Shown: positions 51,673 to 60,462 of the stretch, piece by piece | How the letters are laid out: each line of letters starts with the position of its first letter | How positions within the stretch are numbered: position 1 is the first letter of the stretch | Assembly (NCBI GenBank): GCA_910580075.1 | Contig: CAJTVR010000001.1 | Location: forward strand, 66,438-130,437 | DNA: 64,000 nucleotides | Direction of reading: 5' to 3' | Source of the DNA: an uncultured Eubacterium sp. | GTDB lineage: Bacteria; Bacillota; Clostridia; Lachnospirales; Lachnospiraceae | Notes under the pieces: generated by a model | Told to the model about the DNA's origin: nothing | What the model saw: only the letters and a program-made list of their open reading frames with translations | Database searches by the model: none | Program-made: the position numbers and the translations under genes

Positions 51673-53595
51673 CTAGATATCCAGCTCTGCATCCTGTGCA
51701 TGCTCGTAAATAAATGCCCTGCGCGGCGGCACATCGTTGCCCATCAGCATTTCTGTCACTTCAGACGCCATGCGCCCGTCTTCGATTTCTACCTTTTTTA
51801 ACATCCTTGTCTGCGGGTCAAGCGTCGTTTCCCAGAGCTGGTCTGCATCCATTTCTCCAAGGCCTTTGTACCTTTGCAGCGTAAACGGCCCTTTGTGCCT
51901 TTTCCTGTATTTTTTTAAAGCCTCTTCGTCATACAGATACTCTTCCTCGCCTTTGCCAGGGATTGCCTTATATAAAGGCGGCATAGCGATATATACGTGT
52001 CCCTCAAATATAAGCTCCGGCATAAAACGGTAAAACAGGGTCAGAAGCAGCGTGGAAATATGTGCACCGTCCACATCCGCATCTGCCATAATAATAATTT
52101 TATCATATCTTAGCTTTTTAATATCGAAATCATTCCCAAATCCTTCTGAAAAGCCGCACCCGAATGCATTGATCATCGTTTTAATCTCTGCATTTGCCAG
52201 CACCTTATCAATGCTTGCTTTTTCCACATTTAAAATCTTGCCGCGGATTGGCATAATCGCCTGATACATGCGGTTTCTGGCCATCTTTGCAGAACCGCCG
52301 GCAGAATCTCCCTCCACAATAAAAATCTCGCATTTTTCTGCTTCCCTGGATTCGCAGTTCGCCAGCTTGCCATTCGAATCAAAAGAAAACTTCTGTTTCG
52401 CCAGCAGGTTCGTCTTGGCCTTTTCTTCCGTCTTCCGGATTTTTGCCGCCTTCTCCGCACAGCTTATGACCGCTTTTAATGATTCCAGATTTCTGTCAAA
52501 ATAAAGCTGTATTTCCTCGCTCGCTATTTTTGCTACTGCACGTGAAGCATCCTGATTGTCCAGTTTTGTTTTTGTCTGCCCTTCAAACCGCGGGTCCGGA
52601 TGCTTAAGCGATACCACTGCCGTCATTCCGTTTCGTACATCGGTACCGGTAAAGTTTGCATCTTTTTCTTTTAAAATACCAAGCTCTCTTGCATACTGAT
52701 TGATCACCGTCGTAAATATTGTCTTAAATCCGGTAATATGCGTTCCGCCTTCTGCATTATAAATATTATTGCAAAATCCCATGATATTTTCATGAAACTC
52801 GTTTGTATACTGAAAGGCTGTTTCGACCGTAATCCCGTCCGCTTCTCCTTTAAAATATACGACATCGTGAATCGTTTCGCTTTTGCGGTTTAAATCTTTT
52901 ACAAACCCGATAATCCCGTCAGGTTCATGATATTCAATATGTTCCGTTACCTCTCCTCTGCGGTCTTCATAAATAATTGTAAGGGCCGGATTTAAATAAG
53001 CCGTTTCATGCATCCGGCTTTTTACATCGTCTTCTTTAAATCTCGTCTTTTCAAATATTTCAGGATCTGGCAGAAAATTAATTTTTGTACCTGTTTTTTT
53101 CGTCTTCCCTGTTTTTGGCAGCAGGCCTGCTTCTAATTCCACTACCGGGTTTCCTCTCTCATAGCGGTCATGGTGAACCCAGCCTTCCCTGCTTATTTCC
53201 ACATCCATATACACAGACAGCGCATTCACCACCGAAGAACCTACTCCGTGCAGCCCGCCGCTGGTCTTATAAACTGTATTGTCAAATTTACCTCCTGCAT
53301 GCAGGGTCGAGAATACAACACGCGCTGCCGATACGCCCTTTTGGTGCATCCCGACCGGAATTCCGCGGCCATTATCTTCCACTGTGCAGGACCCGTCCGC
53401 TTCCAGCGTTACATAAACCGTATCGCATGCGCCCGCCAGATGTTCGTCAACTGAATTGTCTACAATTTCGTATATTAAATGGTTCAGCCCTTTTCTGGAC
53501 ACGCTTCCAATATACATCCCCGGCCTTTTGCGGACAGCTTCTAAACCTTCCAGTATGGAAATACTGCCCTCATCATATACTTCTTTTTTTGCCAT
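51673..53595 (-). CDS. parE: DNA topoisomerase IV subunit B (ParE-like)
   Basis: A 640-residue ATPase subunit. GMYIGSVSRKGLNHLIYEIVDNSVDE gives the Bergerat-fold N box (described in parts), VEDNGRGIPVG the G1 box and TSGGLHGVGSSVVNAL the G2 region. EGDSAGGSAKMAR and DADVDGAHI form the TOPRIM metal site, and the C-terminal QRYKGLGEM is present. I place the start at the ATG at 53595, seven bases after GAGG; the ATG two codons upstream is too close. It is 29 bases ahead of parC. The pair works in decatenation. Confidence 0.9.
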   Translation of the reverse strand: MAKKEVYDEGSISILEGLEAVRKRPGMYIGSVSRKGLNHLIYEIVDNSVDEHLAGACDTVYVTLEADGSCTVEDNGRGIPVGMHQKGVSAARVVFSTLHAGGKFDNTVYKTSGGLHGVGSSVVNALSVYMDVEISREGWVHHDRYERGNPVVELEAGLLPKTGKTKKTGTKINFLPDPEIFEKTRFKEDDVKSRMHETAYLNPALTIIYEDRRGEVTEHIEYHEPDGIIGFVKDLNRKSETIHDVVYFKGEADGITVETAFQYTNEFHENIMGFCNNIYNAEGGTHITGFKTIFTTVINQYARELGILKEKDANFTGTDVRNGMTAVVSLKHPDPRFEGQTKTKLDNQDASRAVAKIASEEIQLYFDRNLESLKAVISCAEKAAKIRKTEEKAKTNLLAKQKFSFDSNGKLANCESREAEKCEIFIVEGDSAGGSAKMARNRMYQAIMPIRGKILNVEKASIDKVLANAEIKTMINAFGCGFSEGFGNDFDIKKLRYDKIIIMADADVDGAHISTLLLTLFYRFMPELIFEGHVYIAMPPLYKAIPGKGEEEYLYDEEALKKYRKRHKGPFTLQRYKGLGEMDADQLWETTLDPQTRMLKKVEIEDGRMASEVTEMLMGNDVPPRRAFIYEHAQDAELDI

Positions 53596-53755
53596 TTTCA
53601 TACCTCATTTGCTGTCGGTTAAATCAAACATGCTATAGTATAACACAAATTTATAAAAAATGTAAAGAATCTAATGAATTTTTCCGAATGTATGTTCGTT
53701 TCTGCATCCTTGGATAGAAATCTGTGACTTTGTCATTACATAAAAAGGCTGTTTC

Positions 53756-54352
53756 GTGTATACTATGAATAAAGAAAAGAAATGGTACGATTACCTTTGG
53801 ATTTTTTCACTGTCTTATTTAATCCTTGGTTTTTTCAACATCTTTTTTGCCTGGCTCGGCCTGTTATGTTTTTTCATCCCGCTTATCATAGCCATTGCAA
53901 AAGGAAACAAGGGCTACTGCAATAAGTACTGCGGCAGAGGACAGCTGTTCTCCCTGATCGGAGGCAGATTCGGGCTTTCCCGCAAAAAGGATATCCCAGA
54001 ATGGATGAAATCAGGCTGGTTCCGCTATGGATTTCTGATTTTCTTTTTTATCATGTTCTTTCAAATGCTCTGGAATACATATCTCGTATTCGCCGGGACA
54101 AAAGATCTGAACATGACAGTTACCCTGCTGTGGACATTCCGGCTTCCGTGGCACTGGGCTTATCATGGCACTTTGTTTTCTGACGGCACGGCCCAGTTTG
54201 CCTTCGGCTTTTACAGCGTCATGCTCACATCCACCGTGCTTGGATTTGTTACTATGATATTGTTTAAACCCCGCTCATGGTGTGTATACTGCCCTATGGG
54301 AACTATGACGCAGCTGATTTGCAAGGCTGAACATGCGGGTTCCCGGCGCTGA
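53756..54352 (+). CDS. Membrane Fe-S protein (NapH/CcgA-like 4Fe-4S binding)
   Basis: A protein of about 195 residues with four to five membrane helices. KGYCNKYCGRGQLF and FKPRSWCVYCPMGTMTQLIC carry the cysteine pairs typical of membrane electron-transfer proteins of this family. The GTG at 53756 has AAGG seven bases upstream; an ATG at 53765 is the other choice. The C-terminal ferredoxin-like domain of longer relatives is absent. It faces the truncated Crp/Fnr gene, a common partner, so it may have been controlled by oxygen or redox state. Confidence 0.7.
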   Translation: MYTMNKEKKWYDYLWIFSLSYLILGFFNIFFAWLGLLCFFIPLIIAIAKGNKGYCNKYCGRGQLFSLIGGRFGLSRKKDIPEWMKSGWFRYGFLIFFFIMFFQMLWNTYLVFAGTKDLNMTVTLLWTFRLPWHWAYHGTLFSDGTAQFAFGFYSVMLTSTVLGFVTMILFKPRSWCVYCPMGTMTQLICKAEHAGSRR

Positions 54353-54398
54353 TGTTTATACAGCCGGATGTGCTGGCTGCCTATAGCATATTTTTAGT

Positions 54399-54650
54399 TC
54401 ACAGTGTCAGCTGGCGCAGCCGGTTTTTATCAAGAATTCTAATGCCACCGCGGGAAACTTCTACAATTCCCTCTTTTGCAAAGTACTTCAGCATTCTTGA
54501 TACCACTTCCCGGGCAGACCCCATATAACGGGCAATCTGCCCCTGGGTCAGCAAAATTGTATCGCTGCCAGTCCTTGCTGATTTGTCAGAAAGAAAAATA
54601 GCCAGCTGCTTATCCATGCTCATAAACAAAATCTGCTTCATAATCCACAT
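54399..54650 (-). pseudogene. C-terminal remnant of a Crp/Fnr-family regulator
   Basis: 83 residues: MDKQLAIFLSDKSART followed by the winged helix LTQGQIARYMGSAREVVSRMLKYF and GGIRILDKNRLRQL. This is the complete DNA-binding end of a Crp/Fnr protein of about 220 residues. The cyclic-nucleotide-type sensor domain is missing, and the sequence upstream (54651-54710) does not restore it. It may be a pseudogene or a minimal DNA-binding protein. Confidence 0.72.
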
Positions 54651-54706
54651 CTCACTTGCACCTCAGACACCATCTGAACCCGCTATGGTCTGCGATACAA
54701 AGGCAG

Positions 54707-54900
54707 GATACTGGCATAACTGTATCAGACCATTTTCGTGAGGTCACGAAAATGGTTGAACTGGGCAGCAGAGCAAAAAGGAACGTAAAAGATTACATGC
54801 CAAAAAACTGGAAAGACGCGTGAAATCATAAGAAAAGAAAATCGCTGCACAGGCAGGAAAACTGCCAGAAGATTTCACGGAGGACGAACAGGAGGGCTAA
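54707..54900 (+). pseudogene. Remnant resembling DNA-damage-inducible protein D
   Basis: A 38-residue frame to a TGA at 54823 reads SDHFREVTKMVELGSRAKRN and VKDYMP, close to the central part of DinD-type proteins (DHF-EV-KMVELGS-AKRE). A second short frame ends at 54900 with KLPEDFTEDEQEG and may be its tail. No start codon or complete domain remains. A perfect hairpin CCATTTTCGTG / CACGAAAATGG (54730-54755) lies within the piece. Confidence 0.5.
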
Positions 54901-54901
54901 C

Positions 54902-55060
54902 TTATCACAACAAAAAAGGCTTCGGATGCTGAAATTTTTGCAGACCCTCCGTGATGAACATAAAGACGATGATGATATGTTGATTGCACTGGGTGAAATA
55001 GAAAGTGAACTGAATGCAAAAAAATACGGCCTCGTATGGGATCAGCATGAGGATGAGTAA
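54902..55060 (+). pseudogene. N-terminal remnant of a type III restriction-modification methyltransferase
   Basis: A 52-residue frame: MLKFLQTLRDEHKDDDDMLI, ALGEIESELNAKKYGLVWDQ, then HEDE and a stop. This matches the start of Mod proteins of type III systems, which continue with a HEE-VD segment and the DPPYN catalytic motif. Everything after the first 50 residues is gone. An AGGAGG lies at the expected place upstream, but the first codon is TTA. It is next to the DinD-like remnant. Confidence 0.55.
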
Positions 55061-55359
55061 CTCCCTTTGATATAATTGAAGCAATGTTTTTTGTCAGTGT
55101 CTTTGTCCGCTATGGGCCTGTCCCAGAACCTCGTCCCGTTTTCGAATACCCCAGGCAAACAGCAAGACTTGCCGGCACAGGTCCTGAGCTTTTAAAAATT
55201 TTTTTGTTTGCATAAAAAAACAATTTCATGTATTTATATGTGCTAATATTAAAATGAAAAGATGCTGTTACATATGCATGAGAAAGCCGCATCATCGAAG
55301 CCGTCTTATTCCAATCGTGCGTCTTCCATGCATGCTGCAAAAGAAAGGAGTTATATAAA

Positions 55360-57156
55360 ATGTTTGCAAACTTGAAAGTCCGGACCAAATTAATTATTCT
55401 GACTGCTGCAGCAGCCATATCCATGCTGATTATGGGTATCATAAACATAAACGGCATGGATCAGTCATATCAGCAGTCAGTATCCAGCATAAAGGATCTG
55501 CTCTACGACGATTACGACTCGCAGATTAAAGGCCAGGTCGAAAATGTCATCACATTGTTAGAAGAAGAATACGAAAAATTTCAAAGCGGACTATGCAGTG
55601 AAGAAGAAGCAAAAAAGGCAGCTGCAGATATTGTCAGGGAACTCCGTTATGGAGAAAGCGGATATTTCTGGATTGATACTTATGAAGGGGATAATATTGT
55701 CCTGCTTGGCGAAGAAACAGAAGGAACGAACCGCCTGGGCACAAAAGACAGTCACGGTAAAGAGATGATCAAAGAAATCATTCAAAACGGCCAGCAGGAA
55801 GACGGCGGATACACGGAATATTACTATCCGAAAGAAGGCGGCAGCGAAAGCTATCTGAAAAGGGCCTACAGCAAAGCCTTTGCTCCATGGCAGTGGGTTG
55901 TAGGCACCGGCAGTTATATCGATGAACTGGAAGAACATGCTGTACAAAGCAATGCAGATATAAAACAGCTGTTCAGCCGCACCAGGCAGCTCGGCACCAT
56001 GTCAATGGCTGTATCACTGCTGCTGATGATTGTTATCGCACTTTTAATCGTAACCGACATTACAAAATCATTAAAAGCTGCTGCCCAGGAATTAAACAGC
56101 ATGGCAGCAGGGGATTACACAAAAGATTATATGAAAAAATTTCAGACACGAAAAGATGATTTCGGCCAGCTTGCCAGATGCATCCGTGACATGAAATCTG
56201 CCACTGCAAACCTGATCTGGCATGTACAGCAGGAATCTGAAGTAATCAGCCAGGCAGCCGGTATCGCAAATGAATCTGTCGCAAAACTAAATGATGATAT
56301 TTCCAGCGTATCTGCCGCTGCCGAAGAACTCTCAGCAAGCATGGAAGAAACGGCTGCCACCACTACTATGGCAAATGAATCCTCCAGCGAAATCCATTCT
56401 TCTGTCCAGCACATCGCCCGCCGTTCCCAGGACGGAGCCCGGGGAGCAGCTGAAATCAAAGGCCGCGCCGGAGAAACAAATGTGAAAATTAAAAATGCGC
56501 AGCACAAAGCCGCCCAGCTGAAAAAAGAAATCCAGAAAGATTTGGAAACCGCCCTGGAAAATGCAAAAGTGATCGACCAGATTTATGAATTATCCAGTGT
56601 CATTATGAACGTCGTTTCCCAGACAAACCTGCTGTCGTTAAACGCCTCAATCGAAGCGGCAAGAGCCGGAGCGGCAGGCAAAGGCTTCGCTGTCGTGGCA
56701 GATGAAATCGGCACACTTGCCGAACAGTCCAGGCAGACTGTCATCCAGATACAGGAAGTGACTCAGGAAGTGACTCAGGCTGTAGAAAACCTTTCTTCCA
56801 ACGCACGCAAGCTGCTGGAATTTGTCGTTCACGACGTAACATCTGATTACGAAGGCTTTTTAACCATCGGCGAACAGTATGATAAAGACGGCTCTTCCGT
56901 CGATGTATTAATGAGTGAATTCAGCACGATTGCACAGGAACTGTCTGGCAGTATGGAAAATATTAAAAACTCTATAGACGATATTTCCAGGGCTGCAGAA
57001 GAAGGCGCTGAAGGTACTACAGAAATTGCACAGCGCTCCTGCGTCATTGCACAGGAATCAGAAGACGTATTGGGACAGGTTATGAAAACAAAGCAAAGTT
57101 CTGAGACACTGAAAGCAGAAATCGGAAAGTTCCATGTAAACCAGACAGCAGAATAA
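55360..57156 (+). CDS. Methyl-accepting chemotaxis protein with sCache_2-like sensor
   Basis: A 598-residue receptor. A first helix (residues 10-30), then an extracellular single Cache domain (about 35-195: ELRYGESGYFWIDTYEGDNIV in parts, and PWQWVVGTGSYIDE). A second helix lies near 210-230, a HAMP linker after TDITKSLKAAAQELN, and a signalling domain with the hairpin tip SQTNLLSLNASIEAARAGAAG-KGFAVVADEI. The Cache type usually senses small organic acids. AAAGGAG precedes the ATG. No chemotaxis genes are near. The tip region predicts coupling to CheA/CheW. Confidence 0.92.
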   Translation: MFANLKVRTKLIILTAAAAISMLIMGIININGMDQSYQQSVSSIKDLLYDDYDSQIKGQVENVITLLEEEYEKFQSGLCSEEEAKKAAADIVRELRYGESGYFWIDTYEGDNIVLLGEETEGTNRLGTKDSHGKEMIKEIIQNGQQEDGGYTEYYYPKEGGSESYLKRAYSKAFAPWQWVVGTGSYIDELEEHAVQSNADIKQLFSRTRQLGTMSMAVSLLLMIVIALLIVTDITKSLKAAAQELNSMAAGDYTKDYMKKFQTRKDDFGQLARCIRDMKSATANLIWHVQQESEVISQAAGIANESVAKLNDDISSVSAAAEELSASMEETAATTTMANESSSEIHSSVQHIARRSQDGARGAAEIKGRAGETNVKIKNAQHKAAQLKKEIQKDLETALENAKVIDQIYELSSVIMNVVSQTNLLSLNASIEAARAGAAGKGFAVVADEIGTLAEQSRQTVIQIQEVTQEVTQAVENLSSNARKLLEFVVHDVTSDYEGFLTIGEQYDKDGSSVDVLMSEFSTIAQELSGSMENIKNSIDDISRAAEEGAEGTTEIAQRSCVIAQESEDVLGQVMKTKQSSETLKAEIGKFHVNQTAE

Positions 57157-57223
57157 CTTAAAAAATACAGTTTACTGCCAGTATGCTTTGGATTTTTGCC
57201 TGTACATACGCATTTACGACCAT

Positions 57224-57297
57224 GGGCTGTCACACCAGGAAAACTGATACAAGTTGTAGTTCGTTACTGTATATGTTTTGCTAAGTGCGGCAGCCCC
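57224..57297 (+). terminator. Hairpin after the chemoreceptor gene (dispersed repeat family)
   Basis: GGGCTGTCACAC (57224-57235) pairs, with G-T pairs, to GTGCGGCAGCCCC (57285-57297). The inner parts also match the family at 42120. A short T run (CCCCTTTATG) follows on the plus strand. It separates convergent genes. Confidence 0.65.
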
Positions 57298-57369
57298 TTT
57301 ATGATCTTAGAAAATTCTATTTACAATTATATCTGTTGTCTGCCTGGCAGCACTTTCTTTATACCTGTG

Positions 57370-57744
57370 TTACGCTTTCCATAAGCCATGCAGATTACAA
57401 TAAGCATATACTGCTTCGACTTCATCCCCTTCACAGAGTGCAAAGCATACTTCAGGCTTGTCCCCGGCATGCAGTACTTTGCGCTGATTACCCTGTTTTG
57501 TCTGCAGTGAAACCCATTCAATACTGTGTTCCGGCATCATCGGATGTTCCACAGAGCCTACATTTACTTTTACCAGGTTTCCTTCTACAGTATAAGAAGG
57601 AACATGTTTTTCAACCGCAGCATCCACAGTACCCGGAATAATTTCTTTCATCTTCTGTCCGCAGCACATAACCGGAACCCCTGCATCCTTTACCATTGCA
57701 ATAATATTGCCGCAGTGTTCACAAATAAAAAATTTTTGTTCCAT
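57370..57744 (-). CDS. dfx: Desulfoferrodoxin (superoxide reductase)
   Basis: A 124-residue two-domain protein. The N-terminal desulforedoxin domain has FFICEHCGN and VMCCGQKM, giving the Fe(Cys)4 centre I. The C-terminal superoxide reductase domain has EKHVPSY and HPMMPEHSIEW with the histidine ligands, and YCNLHGLW with the axial cysteine and last histidine of centre II. It reduces superoxide to hydrogen peroxide in the cytoplasm, a common oxygen-defence protein of anaerobes. It appears to be a single-gene unit. Confidence 0.95.
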   Translation of the reverse strand: MEQKFFICEHCGNIIAMVKDAGVPVMCCGQKMKEIIPGTVDAAVEKHVPSYTVEGNLVKVNVGSVEHPMMPEHSIEWVSLQTKQGNQRKVLHAGDKPEVCFALCEGDEVEAVYAYCNLHGLWKA

Positions 57745-57915
57745 GTCCTTTTCCTCTCTTTCTTAGCTGCTGACTGCAGCTTTTTCCTATCATAACCCTG
57801 CCGGCTGCAAAATGCAAGTACTACTTTATTAAAAAATCATTTTTACAGCTGATTTCAGGCTGAAAGTTTCCTCCTCTTTAAAACCTGTCCTCTCTGAATC
57901 CTGAAATCTGATGAT

Positions 57916-58122
57916 TTATTCCTGTTTTGCAAAAAGGATACACTCTCCGGTACGGTGGTAATAGGCAGCCAGCTCTTCCAGACGTTTTCTGTCTGTATCA
58001 CAGAATTCAGCCAGACAGTCCATGCACATATAGTTCACTGCTGCACGGTATATCAGTTTCCGGTGCAGCGCAATTTCATCCCCGCTCAGCTGCGCCCCGC
58101 ATTCCATGCACAAATGCCGCAT
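57916..58122 (-). CDS. Small zinc-ribbon-like protein
   Basis: A 68-residue protein with two CxxC pairs, HLCMECGAQL and NYMCMDCLAEF, spaced about 30 residues apart, and a charged helical end (DRKRLEELAAYY). It is likely to bind zinc. The start codon overlaps the alpha-galactosidase stop region by one base, so translation may be coupled. I do not recognise a named family. Confidence 0.6.
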   Translation of the reverse strand: MRHLCMECGAQLSGDEIALHRKLIYRAAVNYMCMDCLAEFCDTDRKRLEELAAYYHRTGECILFAKQE

Positions 58123-59276
58123 TACAAAGCACTCCCGGTAATTTTGCAGCGGTAAACTGCACAGCCATGTGCTGGAAGGGTCGGAAGGATGATTTCCCTG
58201 CAGATTCCAAGGCTCTGATGCGCTATGCAGTCATAAACATCCATGCCCTGCCCCGCGGCTGACGAAAGCCCGATATCCCATAACGTCAGCGATACATCCT
58301 GAGCCGTATCGCTAAAGTTAAAAAATCCTATAGCATAATCACCGCCGTATAAAGGCCTCACCAGCACAAAGGCATCCGGGTTCTGATAACATTCCAAACG
58401 GTACGGTGCGCGGCATTCTGTATCCTGATTAATCGCAATCAAATCAGGATTTGTCAGTATTTCCTTTGTCCTGCTGTTCATGGAACGGATATCGCAGCCG
58501 ATGATCAGCGGAGAATTCATCATTGCCCAGAGTGCAAAATGTGTCTGGTACTCTGTATCGCTGCACCCTCCCATACATGCTTCCGGATTCATACCCTTGC
58601 CATACATTCCAGTTACAAGCATGTCCATATCGTTAAAACAGCCCATGCCGCCATATGGCTGTTTATCCATCTGTGAAAGGGCAATGGTTTCTATAGAATT
58701 CCAGCAGTCCTGGATATCAATCGTAGAACGGAACGTGTGAGCGCCGGCTGAGCGTATCCACTGATATACATCTTCCGTTCCCCACTGGCATGCAGCATAC
58801 ACAATATCCCTGCCACAGTTACGCAGAGCTGCCCCCATGCGCCGGTATAACACTGAAGAAGGTATGGAGAGAGGCTTTAAGCAGTTATCATATTTCAGGT
58901 AATCCACTCCCCATGCAGCAAACTGAGCCGCATCGTCAAATTCGTGTTCCAGGCTGCCAGGATATCTCGCACACGTAAGCGCCCCGCTGCAGGAATACAG
59001 ACCGAATTTCAGTCCTTTGGAATGTACATAATCAATGACTGGCTCAAGACCGTCCGGAAATGCATCCGGATCAGGAACCAGATGTCCTTTCCTGTCACGT
59101 TCCCTGGCAGACCAGCCGTCATCAATAATAATATACTGGTATCCGGCCTCTGACAGTCCTTCCCTGACAAATGCATCCGCAATCTGGCAGACCAGTTCCC
59201 CGCTCGGGTGCTTAAAAAAAGTATTCCAGGAATTCCAACCCATAGGCGGAGTGCTGGCTATTGAATGCTCATTCAT
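58122..59276 (-). CDS. Alpha-galactosidase, glycoside hydrolase family 27
   Basis: A 384-residue cytoplasmic enzyme (no signal peptide) that removes terminal alpha-galactose. TPPMGWNSWNTF, IIIDDGWSARERD and GLKFGLYSCSGALTC are family landmarks. The nucleophile aspartate lies in WGVDYLKYDNC, and the acid/base aspartate region is RSTIDIQDCW. The C-terminal 90 residues form the usual beta domain. It follows the AraC-type regulator gene (116 bases between genes), and a sugar-binding lipoprotein lies beyond. Intake and breakdown of alpha-galactosides such as melibiose or raffinose is likely. Confidence 0.9.
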   Translation of the reverse strand: MNEHSIASTPPMGWNSWNTFFKHPSGELVCQIADAFVREGLSEAGYQYIIIDDGWSARERDRKGHLVPDPDAFPDGLEPVIDYVHSKGLKFGLYSCSGALTCARYPGSLEHEFDDAAQFAAWGVDYLKYDNCLKPLSIPSSVLYRRMGAALRNCGRDIVYAACQWGTEDVYQWIRSAGAHTFRSTIDIQDCWNSIETIALSQMDKQPYGGMGCFNDMDMLVTGMYGKGMNPEACMGGCSDTEYQTHFALWAMMNSPLIIGCDIRSMNSRTKEILTNPDLIAINQDTECRAPYRLECYQNPDAFVLVRPLYGGDYAIGFFNFSDTAQDVSLTLWDIGLSSAAGQGMDVYDCIAHQSLGICREIILPTLPAHGCAVYRCKITGSAL

Positions 59277-59392
59277 ATCTGAAACCTCCTGTCTGTTTTT
59301 AATAAATAAAGGAAAAAGTGTCTCTGCCAGGCGTCCGGGTAATCTATACCTTCCGGCAAATTACACAACTATGTGAATTTTTCAAACACGCT

Positions 59393-60265
59393 CTAGGAAC
59401 TGCCGCTGTTTTTTATCCTGTATTCTGTCGGCGTAACCCCGAATACTTTCTTAAACATACGGGCAAAGGACATCTGGTTCTGGTATCCGGCCCTGGCTGC
59501 CACTTCCTGTATCGGAAGCCCTGTATCTGAAAGAAGCTCACAGCTTTTATTCAGCCGGTACTGCCTGATATATTCCTGCGGTGAAACGCCTATTTTTTTG
59601 CGAAAAACAGTTGCAAAATAAGACCTGTTAAATCCTATAAAATTCACAACATCGCTGACAGTAATCGTTGCATAATTATAATGAATAAAATCAACTGCCC
59701 GGCTCACATAAATATCTTCGGAATACTCATAAAACCGGCTGCGGTCAGGGCATGAAGATTCCGTAGCTTCTAATGCCAGCGCCAGAAATTCCATAAGTAT
59801 CCCCTTTCTGCGCAGACCGCTGATACGATTCATTTCAGGATACTGATGCATGCGGCTGACCAGCTCATAAAACCTGTCTGGCTCAGCATCACTGTCAAGA
59901 CAGTAAACACCGTCTGTAAACCCAGTCTCCTCTGAAATCCGCTTCGCCTCCGCCCCATTATAAGTAACCCAGCAATAGTCCCAGGGATTTTTTTTATCCG
60001 CTATATACTGGCATTTTTCATTGTGTTTCAGAAGAAAAAGCTGGCCTGCATGCGGATAAAACGTTTTTTCTCCGGCATATAGAATGCCCGTTCCAGACCG
60101 GACAGCATGCAGATGATAACAGTCTCTGACATATATGCCGCTGTCCGCGCCCGGATCACATTTTTCCATTCCGCATGCTGCCAGGCTGAGATCTCCCGGC
60201 TGGTCATGATCATACTCCAGACAGCGGTAATGACGGTTTCGTTTTGCAGTATCCTGATATTTCAT
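59393..60265 (-). CDS. AraC-family transcriptional regulator
   Basis: A 290-residue regulator. The N-terminal cupin-like sensor half (DCYHLHAVRSGTGILYAGEKTFYPHAGQLFLL, in parts) is followed by two helix-turn-helix units near residues 190-285 (VSDVVNFIGFNRSYFATVFRKKIG and PIQEVAARAGYQNQMSFARMFKK, in parts), ending in GVTPTEYR. It sits between the solute-binding protein and the alpha-galactosidase and probably activates them when the sugar is present. Confidence 0.9.
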   Translation of the reverse strand: MKYQDTAKRNRHYRCLEYDHDQPGDLSLAACGMEKCDPGADSGIYVRDCYHLHAVRSGTGILYAGEKTFYPHAGQLFLLKHNEKCQYIADKKNPWDYCWVTYNGAEAKRISEETGFTDGVYCLDSDAEPDRFYELVSRMHQYPEMNRISGLRRKGILMEFLALALEATESSCPDRSRFYEYSEDIYVSRAVDFIHYNYATITVSDVVNFIGFNRSYFATVFRKKIGVSPQEYIRQYRLNKSCELLSDTGLPIQEVAARAGYQNQMSFARMFKKVFGVTPTEYRIKNSGSS

Positions 60266-60462
60266 ACATCATTCCTCCTATTTGAAAATGCTTGTAAATA
60301 ATTTACTGCTGTTTTCTAAACCTGTCTGTATGATACCACAGATGCCGGCTTTTTAGGAGAAATTCTGGATGTTAACTGCATAACTGTTTCGTCTGCCAGA
60401 TACCGCATTCCGTTCAAACAGCTGTGCCAGATTTATAACATGATATTGAAACGGCTGCGTTA

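Noticed and set aside
53725..53742. Crp/Fnr-like operator TGTGACTTTGTCA before the membrane Fe-S gene
   Set aside because: Only a short imperfect palindrome; it fits neither the classical Crp nor Fnr consensus well enough, although a Crp/Fnr remnant is next to the gene.
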